A DNA stretch of 64,000 bases from Paenibacillus kobensis NBRC 15729 (lineage in GTDB: Bacteria; Bacillota; Bacilli; Paenibacillales; Paenibacillaceae), in the NCBI RefSeq assembly GCF_004000825.1, contig NZ_BILZ01000003.1, positions 124,001 through 188,000 on the forward strand, given 5' to 3'. Positions 1-8,735 of this stretch are shown one piece after another. A model generated the notes under the pieces. It worked only from the letters and a program-made list of their open reading frames with translations, was not told the origin of the DNA and made no database searches. Numbering within the stretch: position 1 is the stretch's first letter; every line of letters begins with the position of its first letter. The position numbers and the translations under genes were made by a program.

Positions 1-367
1 CCGCCGTCGCCAAGTCAAGCTCCATCCCCAATTGATCCAGCGGAACCGTCAGTTCCGGCCGCACGTTCGCCATAGAGGCGAACCCGTTAAAATCAAGCAG
101 CGTCATAGAGGCTACCGGCTGACCGACATAGAATCCCTCTACGCCTTCCCCGATTGCCCGTACATAACCTGACACTTCTAGACCAGGAGTAAGCGGCATC
201 GGAAAATCGGACATAAATTCGCCGCGGCTCAGCAGCACTTCGAAATATCCCACGCCTGCATAAGCAACGTCAATGGTAAGCAGGCCAGGGGCCGGCTGCA
301 GATCCGGTTTTTCGCTCCATTTTAAGCTAGCTGGTCCGCCCGGTTGATCGATAACAATAGATTTCAT
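1..367 (-). CDS. zinc-independent MDR-family quinone oxidoreductase, N-terminal part (cut by window edge)
   Basis: The minus strand from the ATG at 365-367 reads without a stop to the window edge, giving 122 residues that begin MKSIVIDQPGGPASLKW. This is the GroES-like N-terminal domain of the medium-chain dehydrogenase/quinone oxidoreductase family, with the usual PLTPGLEVSGYV segment and no zinc-ligand cysteines, so an NADPH:quinone reductase-type enzyme is more likely than an alcohol dehydrogenase. The catalytic Rossmann domain lies outside the window. It follows the XRE regulator by about 100 bases on the same strand and may be its target. Substrate unknown. Confidence 0.8.
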   Translation of the reverse strand, partial: MKSIVIDQPGGPASLKWSEKPDLQPAPGLLTIDVAYAGVGYFEVLLSRGEFMSDFPMPLTPGLEVSGYVRAIGEGVEGFYVGQPVASMTLLDFNGFASMANVRPELTVPLDQLGMELDLATA

Positions 368-465
368 ATCCAATCGTAACCTCCAAGTTCAGGAATGAAA
401 TCATTATATTTCGGATCTAAATAGGCAACCAGTTTCCCTTTATACAGGTATCCCGACTAACAGGA

Positions 466-1299
466 TTATTGTCGCAAGACTGCTAATTTTTCTTCCGTCA
501 CCGTATTTGCTATAGGGGTAAATATACAGCAATGAAGGTTCTCATCCCCATTAATATTCGAAAAGGTATTCAATTGAAAAAATAATTGCCCGACGACACA
601 ATGATCGAACGTATATTGGATCGCTTTCTTTTGCTGTACATTATGCAACCGCCATAACATCTGGAAATCCGCGCATTCGAGACACATCTTCTGGACGAAA
701 GCCTCGAACCACCGGTCGCTGGCATGTTGGTCATAATACATCCGAAATACGCCCATCGTAAAGTCAGCGAATTCCTTCCAATTAACCAACTGCTCGCGCA
801 GATTCGGATCTGTAAAGATTAATCGCGTCATCACACGTTCATCAGCGGGGATGGTATGGAAGTCCGTAATAATCTCGGTTGCCAACCGGTTGTAAGCGAG
901 CACCTCGGTTCGATGATTCGCAATAATAGCCGGATAATTCACTTGGTCGATAATGGTCTGAAGTTCAGGATAGGCTTCACCGGTATTCGGACTAGCATTC
1001 CTCTCTCCTCCGTAATCAGCCAATCGAAGCAAATGAGCCTGTTCATCCGAAGATAATTGCAGGGCTCGAGCCACGCTCTCAATAACTTCCCTTGATACGG
1101 AAGCAACCCTGCCCTGTTCCAGCCAGGTATACCAAGTGATGCTCACTCCTGAAAGTTGGGCGACCTCTTCCCTGCGCAATCCCGGCGTTCTTCTTCTTCC
1201 AAAGCGGCTAGCCATTTCGATTCCATCTGGTTTAATCCGTTCTCGGCGAGATTTTAAGAAGTCTCCAAGTATCTTAAACCTTTCATTGCCCGCAGCCAT
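466..1299 (-). CDS. XRE-family transcriptional regulator with MmyB-like ligand-binding domain
   Basis: Protein of 277 residues. The start is the internal ATG giving MAAGNERFKILGDF, because the upstream extension has no ribosome site while AGGTG precedes this codon. Residues about 30-90 form a helix-turn-helix of the pattern TPGLRREEVAQLSGVS-ITWYTWLEQGR, followed by the MmyB-like (PAS-related) sensor domain typical of actinobacterial and bacillar XRE regulators. Such proteins usually control an adjacent oxidoreductase and sense a small hydrophobic ligand; the downstream quinone oxidoreductase on the same strand fits that. The ligand is unknown. Confidence 0.85.
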   Translation of the reverse strand: MAAGNERFKILGDFLKSRRERIKPDGIEMASRFGRRRTPGLRREEVAQLSGVSITWYTWLEQGRVASVSREVIESVARALQLSSDEQAHLLRLADYGGERNASPNTGEAYPELQTIIDQVNYPAIIANHRTEVLAYNRLATEIITDFHTIPADERVMTRLIFTDPNLREQLVNWKEFADFTMGVFRMYYDQHASDRWFEAFVQKMCLECADFQMLWRLHNVQQKKAIQYTFDHCVVGQLFFQLNTFSNINGDENLHCCIFTPIANTVTEEKLAVLRQ

Positions 1300-1427
1300 T
1301 TCACCACACCTTGCAAAAGAGATTCGGTTCAATACGGTTAGATTATCGTTTCCCCTGCTAACATATTATTCCTGAAATTTGAAATACACAATCCTCAGCC
1401 CCGATGGCTGTGGTGAGGCTTCTCAGT

Positions 1428-1473
1428 CCCATGGACGGTGCGTCTCCCGATCCGCTTCCCGCGCCTGATCGCC
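1428..1473 (-). pseudogene. relic of a CPBP protease 3' end
   Basis: About 46 bases match, with roughly seven differences, the last codons of the CPBP protease gene at 45679-46476 (bases 45691-45736 there). Read on the minus strand it resembles the basic C-terminal tail of that protein (pattern RRxKRIxRxxVHG). Nothing else of the gene remains. It marks past exchange between this flank and the att-repeat region. Confidence 0.5.
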
Positions 1474-1488
1474 GTTAGAATCCAATGA

Positions 1489-1553
1489 TTGACAATCGAT
1501 ATAAGCTGGGTTATTTTTAATACAATAAATCGCATAAGATTAGTATGATTTAT
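1489..1553 (+). promoter_or_regulatory. sigma-A promoter and inverted-repeat operator of the amino acid ABC operon
   Basis: TTGACA at 1489-1494 is followed after 17 bases by TATTTT at 1512-1517. Just downstream, around the expected transcription start, lies an imperfect inverted repeat with arms ATAAATCGCAT (1525-1535) and ATGATTTAT (1545-1553). Its position would let a repressor block initiation. The cognate regulator cannot be named from sequence. Confidence 0.5.
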
Positions 1554-1581
1554 ATAAACACTTCTAACGGAAGGAGACATT

Positions 1582-2244
1582 ATGGATCAATACTCCACGT
1601 TCGATTTGATTCCGATTTTTGCGAGAGCAGCGGGTACGACTTTGATAGTCGCGTCGAGCTCTATCCTCTTTGCTTTCGTTATCGGACTGCTTGCCGGTAT
1701 CGCGTTATTTTACAAAGTGCCGGTCTTGAAGCCCGTCATTTACGCATATGTCGAATTTTTCAGAAATACGCCCTCCCTTATTCAAGCTTATTTTATTTTT
1801 TACGGGCTTCCCAAAGTGTCCGTCCAGTTCGACAGCCACACCTGCTCGATTATCGTTCTGTCACTGCTGGGTGGCGCTTATATGTGCGAGGCGATCCACT
1901 CGGGCCTCAAAGCGATCCCGAACAACCAGCTTGAGCTCGCGAAAGCGATGGGGTTGTCCCGGCTCCATACGACCGTCCATCTGCTTATTCCCCAGTCAAT
2001 CTCGACGTCGATTGCCGCGATCAATAACAACTCGATTTTCCTAACCAAAGAAGTGTCGGCGATGAAGATCATATTGCTGCCGGAAATCGTCTATCAGGCT
2101 TTCGCGATCATTAGCTTACGGACCGACTTGACCCTTCCGGTCGCCGTCATGACCATCGCCAGCTATTTGGCCATTCTGCTTCCGATGACTTATTTATTAT
2201 CGCTCGCGGAAAGGAAGATTCGATTTGCGGAATTTGGGGCTTGA
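1582..2244 (+). CDS. polar amino acid ABC transporter permease (first subunit)
   Basis: 220-residue membrane protein with about five hydrophobic segments and the EAA loop of HisM/GlnP-type permeases (EAIHSGLKAIPNNQLELAKA, about residues 104-123), which docks on the ATPase. It starts 8 bases after GGAAGGAG. It overlaps the next permease gene by 20 bases and heads a four-gene operon (two permeases, ATPase, binding protein). Such systems import polar amino acids such as glutamine, glutamate, cystine or arginine; the sequence does not settle which. Confidence 0.9.
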   Translation: MDQYSTFDLIPIFARAAGTTLIVASSSILFAFVIGLLAGIALFYKVPVLKPVIYAYVEFFRNTPSLIQAYFIFYGLPKVSVQFDSHTCSIIVLSLLGGAYMCEAIHSGLKAIPNNQLELAKAMGLSRLHTTVHLLIPQSISTSIAAINNNSIFLTKEVSAMKIILLPEIVYQAFAIISLRTDLTLPVAVMTIASYLAILLPMTYLLSLAERKIRFAEFGA

Positions 2245-2917
2245 TTTCATTGCAACAGCATTTCCGAGGCTTCTCGACGGTTTTGTGATTGCCGTTCAAA
2301 TCGCCGGAGTTTCCTTCCTGCTCTCCATCGCGTTCGGGTTCGTGCTCGGCGTGCTGATGACGTTAAAGAACCGATGGCTATCTGTCGTCCTGCGAGTTTG
2401 TCTCGAAGCATTCCGGCTCATCCATCCCGTCATTTGGCTGTTCATTCTGTTCTACGGACTCGCATACGCGTTCGACACGCCGACGAATGGTTACACCATC
2501 TCCATTATCGTCTTCACCTTGTGGGGATCCTTCGAGATCGGAGACTTGGTCAGAGGTTACCTTACGAGCCTGCCCCGCCACCAATTCGAGTCGAGCATGG
2601 CGGTCGGGCTGACCCGAAGGCAGATGTACGTTCACGTTCTTCTGCCGCAGATCATCATCCGGACGTTGCCGTCCGTCGTGAATCTCGCGACCCGGCTGAT
2701 CAAGACGACGAGTCTGGTGTCGCTCATCGGCGTTCAAGAGATGCTCAAGGTGTCCCAAAGCATTATTCAAGTCGCGTACTACAACAACCCGACGAGCATG
2801 ATCTCTTTCACAATGTACTTGGTATTGCTGATCTTCTATTTCATCATCTGCTTCCCGCTATCGTTGCTTGCAAGGTATATGGAGAAGAAAGCCGCTTCCT
2901 TAACGACAGGTACTTAG
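2225..2917 (+). CDS. polar amino acid ABC transporter permease (second subunit)
   Basis: 230-residue membrane protein, paralogous to the preceding permease, with the EAA-type loop GDLVRGYLTSLPRHQFESSM near residues 104-123. The start is TTG at 2225, inside the end of the first permease gene, so translation of the two subunits is probably coupled to give a heterodimeric channel. It is followed after 13 bases by the ATPase gene. Confidence 0.88.
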   Translation: MRNLGLDFIATAFPRLLDGFVIAVQIAGVSFLLSIAFGFVLGVLMTLKNRWLSVVLRVCLEAFRLIHPVIWLFILFYGLAYAFDTPTNGYTISIIVFTLWGSFEIGDLVRGYLTSLPRHQFESSMAVGLTRRQMYVHVLLPQIIIRTLPSVVNLATRLIKTTSLVSLIGVQEMLKVSQSIIQVAYYNNPTSMISFTMYLVLLIFYFIICFPLSLLARYMEKKAASLTTGT

Positions 2918-2930
2918 AAAAGGAGAGCCT

Positions 2931-3695
2931 ATGCACTTATCTATCGACAGTCTCAAGAAGTCTTTCAACGGAAACGCCGTCTTGAATGGCATCAGCCTGG
3001 AGATCGAGCAAGGCGAAATCGTCGCGGTCCTTGGACGGTCCGGCTGCGGCAAATCGACGCTGCTGCGGTGCGTTAACGGCCTCGAGCAAATCGACTCCGG
3101 TGAGATCCGTCTCCATGGCGCGCCCATCACGAAGCCCAACGCGAGCTACTCCCACTGGGTGGGAATCAGGAAGAAAATCGGCATGGTTTTTCAAAGTTAC
3201 GATCTCTTCCCCCATATGAACGTGCTGAACAACATTATTCTCGGCCCGACGAAAGTGGAGAAAAGGAGCAAGAAAGAAGCGACGCAAGACGCGCTGAAGC
3301 TGCTGGAGAAAGTCGGATTGTCCGAGAAAAAGCTCGCCTATCCGCGTGAGCTGTCCGGCGGCCAGAAGCAGCGGGTCGCCATCTGCCGGGCGCTGTGCAT
3401 GAATCCGGAAATCATTCTGTTCGACGAAGTGACCGCGGCGCTCGATCCGGAGATGGTGCGAGAGGTGCTGGACGTCATTCGGACGCTTCGCAATCAAGGA
3501 TTGACGCTAATCATTGTGACGCACGAAATGGAATTTGCCGAGAAGGTCGCCGACCGCATCGTGTTCATGGAAGCCGGGAGAATCGTCGAAGTCGCTGAGC
3601 CGAGCACGTTCTTCCGCTCTCCGGCGACAGCCGAAGCAAGGCAGTTCTTGAACTTGCCGCCCCTCAACGTCGCTTCGATCGACCATGTGAGCTGA
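2931..3695 (+). CDS. polar amino acid ABC transporter ATP-binding protein
   Basis: 254 residues. Walker A GRSGCGKST at residues 35-43, Q-loop MVFQSYDLFPHM, signature LSGGQKQR, Walker B ILFDEVTAALDPE and switch histidine VTHEM are all present and in the usual order, so the ATPase should be active. The Walker B region has DEV where most relatives have DEP or DEPTS, a known variant in GlnQ-type proteins. GAAAAGGAGA precedes the ATG. It energises the two permeases encoded just upstream. Confidence 0.93.
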   Translation: MHLSIDSLKKSFNGNAVLNGISLEIEQGEIVAVLGRSGCGKSTLLRCVNGLEQIDSGEIRLHGAPITKPNASYSHWVGIRKKIGMVFQSYDLFPHMNVLNNIILGPTKVEKRSKKEATQDALKLLEKVGLSEKKLAYPRELSGGQKQRVAICRALCMNPEIILFDEVTAALDPEMVREVLDVIRTLRNQGLTLIIVTHEMEFAEKVADRIVFMEAGRIVEVAEPSTFFRSPATAEARQFLNLPPLNVASIDHVS

Positions 3696-3753
3696 AATAA
3701 AATATGCAAATATTTTATTTATACACAAGACAAAGAATAAGGAGTGAAGAGAA

Positions 3754-4611
3754 ATGAGAAAGATGATTGCAGGGGTATTAAGCGTGCTCTTATTAGCAGG
3801 ACTTATCGGTTGCTCCTCCAACAACAACGACAAAAGCAGCGCAGAAGCATCCGGTTCCATTGCCGCGATCAAGAAAGCCGACACGATCAGAATCGGTATC
3901 TTCGCCGACGATGCTCCATTCTGCTATCAAGACGCGGACGGCACTTTCAAAGGCTACGACGTGGAATTAGGGAAACGAATCGCCAAGGAACTGCTCGGCG
4001 ACGAGAACAAAATCACTTGGGTCGTCGTCAATCCAGCCGACAGAATTCCGTACTTGCAGACGGATAAAGCCGACTTGATGCTTGCTGACTTCACGGTGAC
4101 GGAAGAACGCGCCAAGAGCGTCGACTTTACGCTGCCGTACGAGAAGGTGTCTCTGGGCATCGTCTCCAAGGAAGGCTCGCCAATCCAATCGGTCGACGAT
4201 CTGAAAGGCAAGACGCTGGCCGTCAATACGGGCACGACCGCAGACTCCTACTTCACGAAAAATTACCCTGACGTGAAGTTGATCAAAATCGACGCCATCA
4301 CGGACGGCTATCAAGCGCTCATTACGGACAGAGCCGTCGCCTTCGCGCAAGACAATACTCTGCTCCTGTCGTGGGCGAAGAAAAACCCCGGTTACACGGT
4401 CGGCGTAAAAGAGCTCGGCAACAAGGACTTCATCGCCGGCGCCGTCAAGCAAGGGAACAAAGAGCTGTTGGATTACGTGAATGATCTCATTAAGGGCAAG
4501 CTGAAAGACGAGAACTACTTCCACAATCTATACGAGACGACGCTGAAGGACAGCTTCCCGGCCGACTTCACGGCGGATCAGATCGTCATCGAAGGCGGAG
4601 TTACGGATTAA
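3754..4611 (+). CDS. amino acid ABC transporter substrate-binding lipoprotein (family 3)
   Basis: 285 residues with a lipoprotein signal ending LLLAGLIGC, Cys20 being the lipidated residue, followed by an Asn/Ser-rich linker and a family 3 solute-binding domain (IRIGIFADDAPFCYQDADG, then YDVELGKRIAKEL). The YVE-type and ADLMLADFTVTEERAKSVDFT motifs are classic for cystine, glutamine and other polar amino acid receptors. Last gene of the operon, separated from the ATPase by 58 bases and followed by a strong terminator; the gap may allow extra expression of the receptor. Confidence 0.92.
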   Translation: MRKMIAGVLSVLLLAGLIGCSSNNNDKSSAEASGSIAAIKKADTIRIGIFADDAPFCYQDADGTFKGYDVELGKRIAKELLGDENKITWVVVNPADRIPYLQTDKADLMLADFTVTEERAKSVDFTLPYEKVSLGIVSKEGSPIQSVDDLKGKTLAVNTGTTADSYFTKNYPDVKLIKIDAITDGYQALITDRAVAFAQDNTLLLSWAKKNPGYTVGVKELGNKDFIAGAVKQGNKELLDYVNDLIKGKLKDENYFHNLYETTLKDSFPADFTADQIVIEGGVTD

Positions 4612-4634
4612 TGGTTGCAGCTCGAAGCCAATAA

Positions 4635-4672
4635 GAAAGCCGGACCGATAATCGGTCCGGCTTTCCGTCTGT
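4635..4672 (+). terminator. intrinsic terminator of the amino acid ABC operon
   Basis: Near-perfect 15-bp stem (GAAAGCCGGACCGAT at 4635-4649 and its complement at 4651-4665) followed by a short pyrimidine tract. It lies between convergent operons and may serve both. Confidence 0.85.
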
Positions 4673-4704
4673 TTAATGGATAAATAATTGTGTCTGCCGC
4701 CGCC

Positions 4705-6162
4705 TTAATGGCCTGCGTCCATGACGACAGTCGGATGGGCCGCTGGCTCCTTCATCGGCCGCTTAAGCGTGAACGCCAGCAGCAGCCCCGCTGCCGCAAT
4801 GACGGCAATCAGTACATACGCATTGTGAAACGCGTGCGACATCGCCTCTGGAACCGGCGTCTCGCCTTGGTTCGAATAATGATTCGTACGGTTAACGAGC
4901 AACGTCGTCAAACCCGCTATAGCGAACGACCCGACGACTTGCTGGGCGGCGCTTGTCAACGAGGTGACCTTGCCGACCAGTTCCTTGGGAGCTGTCTGGA
5001 TTAAGTGCGTATTCAAGGCGATGAAGGACATTCCCGTTCCGAACCCGATCAGCGCACGCGGAGCCAGGAACAACCACGGGCTATCGCTTGGATCGATGAG
5101 CGAGAACAAGTATGCGCCAACCGTAATCAAGATTAAGCCACCGATTACCAACGGACGCGCGCCGATTCGGTCGAACAATCGTCCGCTGAACGGCATCATG
5201 GTCGCGGAGGCCAGCGCCTGCGGCAAGGTCCATAATCCTGCCTCGAACGCGCTCATTCCCATCAGACGCTGCATGAAATACGGGATAGCGAAGATCAACC
5301 CGAACATGGTGAACTGCATCACCCATTGCACCATAATCCCGCGGGTAAACTGCATAGACCGGAATACCCTAAGCTCCAATAAAGGCTCTCTCTTTCGTCT
5401 GAGCTCGACGACGACAAACAAAATCATGGCGACGGCGCCTACGATTAGACCGGTGATCGTCTTCGCGGAAGACCACCCCTCTCCCGCTTCGCTTAACCCG
5501 TATGACAGTCCGCCAAAAGCGAATGGCGCAAGTGCGATGCCCGCGTAATCGAGCGATACCGACGCCTTTCTTGGGAGACTCGGCAATGACAGGATGCTCA
5601 TGATCACGCCGGCGATACCAACCGGAATATTGATGAGGAAAATCCACTGCCAATTCACATAGTCGACCAGATAGCCGGATACGACCGGACCAAGCGCCGG
5701 AGCAAGCAGGACCGGTACTCCCATCATGCCCATAATTTTGCCGACCGACTCGGGAGGGCTGATCCGGTAGGTCATCGCGAAGGCGATCGGCATCACCATC
5801 CCGCCTCCTAAGCCTTGCATGATGCGGAAGGCGATCAGCTGCTCCGCCGTGCCCGCGAACGCGCAAAGGATCGAACCGACCGTGAACAAGATAATCGATA
5901 CGATGAACGTCTGCTTTGCCCCGAAACGGTCGGAGAACCATCCCGCCATCGGAATGACGACGGCCTGAGCAAGCGAATAGCCGGTAATGGTCCATTGAAT
6001 AAGGCTCAATGAGCTATGCAGATCGTCTGCGAGTACCGGAATGGCGACATTGACCGCCGTCGTATCCAATATGACCATGAACAACCCGACGACAATCGCG
6101 ATTAACGGAGCAAGAAGCGAACGAACCGGCGGGGGTTCGTTGGCATGGACTTCTGCGGACAT
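4705..6162 (-). CDS. DHA2-family MFS multidrug exporter (EmrB/QacA type)
   Basis: 485 residues with 14 predicted membrane segments. The first segment carries the DHA2 signature LDTTAVNVAIPVLADDL, followed by the motif A loop GWFSDRFGAK and the antiporter motif GPVVSGYLVD. The start is the ATG giving MSAEVHANEPP because GGAGGAG lies 8 bases before it; a longer reading adds only five residues. Divergently transcribed TetR gene next door is the likely repressor. Family members export cationic or hydrophobic drugs by proton antiport; the substrate here is unknown. Confidence 0.9.
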   Translation of the reverse strand: MSAEVHANEPPPVRSLLAPLIAIVVGLFMVILDTTAVNVAIPVLADDLHSSLSLIQWTITGYSLAQAVVIPMAGWFSDRFGAKQTFIVSIILFTVGSILCAFAGTAEQLIAFRIMQGLGGGMVMPIAFAMTYRISPPESVGKIMGMMGVPVLLAPALGPVVSGYLVDYVNWQWIFLINIPVGIAGVIMSILSLPSLPRKASVSLDYAGIALAPFAFGGLSYGLSEAGEGWSSAKTITGLIVGAVAMILFVVVELRRKREPLLELRVFRSMQFTRGIMVQWVMQFTMFGLIFAIPYFMQRLMGMSAFEAGLWTLPQALASATMMPFSGRLFDRIGARPLVIGGLILITVGAYLFSLIDPSDSPWLFLAPRALIGFGTGMSFIALNTHLIQTAPKELVGKVTSLTSAAQQVVGSFAIAGLTTLLVNRTNHYSNQGETPVPEAMSHAFHNAYVLIAVIAAAGLLLAFTLKRPMKEPAAHPTVVMDAGH

Positions 6163-6266
6163 GTGAATCTCCTCCAAGCATAATCATTTTCTTGCCAATA
6201 AAATAACACACACCTCTATACAAAGTAAACTAAATATATAAAAAAAGTTCAGTTCGTACATGTCGT

Positions 6267-6294
6267 TTGAAAATCCCGCGATATGTTTTATACT
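6267..6294 (+). promoter_or_regulatory. promoter of the TetR gene
   Basis: TTGAAA at 6267-6272, 16-base spacer, TATACT at 6289-6294, about 30 bases before the AGGAGGTG ribosome site of the TetR gene. The AT-rich block to its left would carry the divergent exporter promoter. Confidence 0.6.
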
Positions 6295-6323
6295 TAAGTT
6301 GGTCATTCAGGAGGTGCTGCGAA

Positions 6324-7028
6324 ATGTCAGAAGTCGAATGCGACCCGTTATTCGAGAAAAGGGAAAAGCTTGTGATGCGCTTAATGCCCTACGTCAACAA
6401 ACACGGCTTCAGCTCGTTGAAAATGGATGATGCGGCCAAATATATGGATATCAGTAAAGCAACAATGTATAAATATTTCGCCTCGAAAACCGAGATCGCG
6501 GAATGTCTCATTGATAAATTCGTCTTGTACGTGTCGAATCAAATGTTGGCGGAGGCTCCACCGGCCATGTCGCCAGGGCCGCTCTCGCAGCCGTCCGCTG
6601 AACAACTGAAATTTTACAACGAATCTTTTGCCCTAGCGTTTAAGCTCACGATTAAACTGTCGTTCTACTTAACGGACGTCCTGCTTCAGGATTTGAACGG
6701 GACCTATCCTGACTTGTCCGTCAAGCTTGCACAAGCCGTAGACCTGTGCAAGAATAAGCTCGCCGACTACTTCGACAGCGGCATTGCGATTGGCGTATTC
6801 TATCCGATCAATGCGCGCATTTATTTGACCCAAGTGGATCTCGTCTTCCGAAAGCTATTGGATCCCAAATGGTTGATGCTGCAGAACATGACGATGAAGC
6901 AGGCTCTAATGGACTTCTACAAGACGATGAAGCATCAGGTGTTCTATGAGAAATGGATGGATGAAGACGATTCCGCGATCAGTCTTTATTTTGATTCTTT
7001 GATTGCGGGAATGCGTGCGTTTGATTAA
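6324..7028 (+). CDS. TetR/AcrR-family transcriptional repressor
   Basis: 234 residues. N-terminal helix-turn-helix: FSSLKMDDAAKYMDISKATM followed by YKYFASKTEI, the canonical TetR recognition helix pattern. The start follows AGGAGGTG by 8 bases; the longer reading from 6267 overlaps the promoter and is rejected. The C-terminal ligand-binding part is family specific. Divergent from the DHA2 exporter 160 bases away, which it probably represses. Confidence 0.88.
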   Translation: MSEVECDPLFEKREKLVMRLMPYVNKHGFSSLKMDDAAKYMDISKATMYKYFASKTEIAECLIDKFVLYVSNQMLAEAPPAMSPGPLSQPSAEQLKFYNESFALAFKLTIKLSFYLTDVLLQDLNGTYPDLSVKLAQAVDLCKNKLADYFDSGIAIGVFYPINARIYLTQVDLVFRKLLDPKWLMLQNMTMKQALMDFYKTMKHQVFYEKWMDEDDSAISLYFDSLIAGMRAFD

Positions 7029-7029
7029 G

Positions 7030-7058
7030 AAGAGCCTCCTTCGTTGAAGGAGGCTCTT
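7030..7058 (+). terminator. intrinsic terminator of the TetR gene
   Basis: Perfect 13-bp stem AAGAGCCTCCTTC with its complement around a GTT loop, starting 2 bases after the stop codon. The T-tract is weak. Confidence 0.75.
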
Positions 7059-7130
7059 GCTATTTCCGATTCATTTAGTTTTTGTTGTTCCATGAGTTAA
7101 GGGTAATCCATTTCTTCCCGTTGCATAAGG

Positions 7131-7168
7131 AGGCACTTTAAAGTGGCCTGACTACTTAAAAGTGCCTT
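7131..7168. terminator. second hairpin, terminator-like
   Basis: AGGCACTTT at 7131-7139 pairs with AAAAGTGCCT at 7158-7167. It sits between the TetR gene and the esterase and could be a backup terminator or the leader of the esterase gene. Confidence 0.45.
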
Positions 7169-7253
7169 CTTCCGCATGCCGCAAAGTTAAATTACGATGA
7201 TCTCACGGAACCAACATTAGCAACGCCAAACGAAATGAGAAGAGGTAATGATG

Positions 7254-8174
7254 ATGAATGTTCAAATGCCTGAAGCAACCAAACGATTTCTGAGCGATAT
7301 TGCGGGATTCCCTCCTCTGCACACGATGTCTCCGCAGGAAATCCGCAGCGTCGTGGTGGCTAATGCCATCTCCGACAATATCGAGTTGGCAAGTACAGAA
7401 GATATCCCGTTAGAAGGTCCGCATGGAAGCCTCACGGTCCGTGTCTATCGACCCCAGCAGTTGGACGCAGCGCTGCCTGTCATCGTGTTCTTCCACGGCG
7501 GCGGATTCGTCTTCAACCGAATGGAACATTACGATCCGATGTGCGGCAAGCTGGCTCAGGCGACGGGCCACGCCGTCGTCTCGGTTGACTACCGCCTGGC
7601 GCCGGAGTCGAAATTCCCTGTTCCGGTTGACGAAGCGATCTTCGCGGTTCAATGGATGTACGATCATGCATCGGAGTTAGGCTTCGATCCTTCGAAGATG
7701 TCCGTTGCAGGTGAAAGCGTAGGAGGGAACCTTGCCGCCATCGTCGCGCAGCAGGCTGTACAACGGGGCACATTCTCAATCGCTTATCAGATTCTGCTTA
7801 ATCCATTAACGGATTGGGTCGGGGATTACGAATCAAGACGCACCTACGCTTCCGGGTACTTCCTTGAGACCGCTCTGCTCGAATACTGCGCAGGACACTA
7901 TCTGAATTCGGACGCCGAGAGAACCGATCCGCTTGCTTCCCCTCTGTACGGTGACGTTGCCGGAGTAGCCCCTGCCCTGATCGTGACCGCAGAGTACGAC
8001 CCGCTTCGTGACGAAGGTGAGCGATACGCCCAGAAACTGATCGAGAACGGTATCCCGGTGAAGCTGAAACGTTACTCCGGCATGATTCATACGTTCTACG
8101 CCCTGACGGATGTGTTCGAGGATGGTCATGACGTATACTCGCTAATTAGCAAGGAGCTCCGGAGACATTTATAA
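7254..8174 (+). CDS. alpha/beta hydrolase of the hormone-sensitive lipase family (esterase)
   Basis: 306 residues. The oxyanion motif HGGGF at 81-85, nucleophile elbow GESVGG with Ser155, acid Asp249 in AEYDPLRDEG and catalytic His279 in MIHTFY give a full catalytic triad of the HSL (alpha/beta hydrolase-3) group. Likely a cytoplasmic carboxylesterase for short acyl esters. Three ATG codons in a row begin the frame; the third is chosen because AGAGGT lies 7 bases before it. Convergent with the HxlR gene. Confidence 0.9.
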   Translation: MNVQMPEATKRFLSDIAGFPPLHTMSPQEIRSVVVANAISDNIELASTEDIPLEGPHGSLTVRVYRPQQLDAALPVIVFFHGGGFVFNRMEHYDPMCGKLAQATGHAVVSVDYRLAPESKFPVPVDEAIFAVQWMYDHASELGFDPSKMSVAGESVGGNLAAIVAQQAVQRGTFSIAYQILLNPLTDWVGDYESRRTYASGYFLETALLEYCAGHYLNSDAERTDPLASPLYGDVAGVAPALIVTAEYDPLRDEGERYAQKLIENGIPVKLKRYSGMIHTFYALTDVFEDGHDVYSLISKELRRHL

Positions 8175-8203
8175 AAAAAAAGAGCCTAGCCATTGGCCAG
8201 CTC
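8172..8203 (-). terminator. intrinsic terminator of the HxlR gene
   Basis: On the minus strand GAGC-TGGCC-loop-GGC-GCTC folds as a hairpin and runs straight into nine T residues (the A-run at 8173-8181 on the plus strand), 8 bases after the HxlR stop. Confidence 0.75.
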
Positions 8204-8210
8204 GGCAAAG

Positions 8211-8585
8211 TTATACGTTCGCTTGGTCAAAAGCCATTCTCGCTTGCCGGACGGAATCATAATGGGCATCGGTCCATTGATGCAAGACCCGCATGGGCTC
8301 GATTAACGTTAAGCCTAATGGTGTCAGTTCATATTCAACGGTTGGAGGGACGGTAGGATACACATGGCGGACAACAAGGCCGTCCCTCTCCAACTGCCGT
8401 AAGGTCTGGGTTAACATTTTCTGCGTAACGCCCTCTATCTTTCTCTTCAGATCGCTGTACCTTCTCTTACCGAATTCCAGCTCATAGAACACGAGGACTG
8501 TCCATTTGCTAGAGACAACCTCCAGCGCTCTGCGATAATGGCAAGGCGATTCCACCTCGGGGGACATGCCACCGAACTCGCTCAT
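8211..8585 (-). CDS. HxlR-family transcriptional regulator
   Basis: 124 residues. The winged helix with SKWTVLVFYELEFGKRRYSDLKRKI and VTQKMLTQTLRQLERDGLV is diagnostic of HxlR. A cysteine at the end of the N-terminal arm (SPCHYRRALEVV) is in the position where HypR and YodB-type members sense electrophiles or disulfide stress. Start chosen at the ATG 8 bases after GGAGGAG. Neighbours offer no obvious single target; the esterase ends 36 bases away on the other strand. Confidence 0.85.
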   Translation of the reverse strand: MSEFGGMSPEVESPCHYRRALEVVSSKWTVLVFYELEFGKRRYSDLKRKIEGVTQKMLTQTLRQLERDGLVVRHVYPTVPPTVEYELTPLGLTLIEPMRVLHQWTDAHYDSVRQARMAFDQANV

Positions 8586-8735
8586 ACAATCCACTCCTCC
8601 GTGTAAGACCGATATCTTCCTCGGACTATTATGGGAATGATTGTAATCTATGCAATAAGCGGAGCACAAGTCAAACCTTAATGACTATATTCGCCTTCCA
8701 TAACGTCTCTGCTAGCTTTCTGTCGCTGGCGATGG

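Noticed and set aside
856-1375. Plus-strand open frames opposite the XRE regulator
   Set aside because: They are shadows of a well-supported minus-strand gene, have no ribosome sites and no recognisable product.
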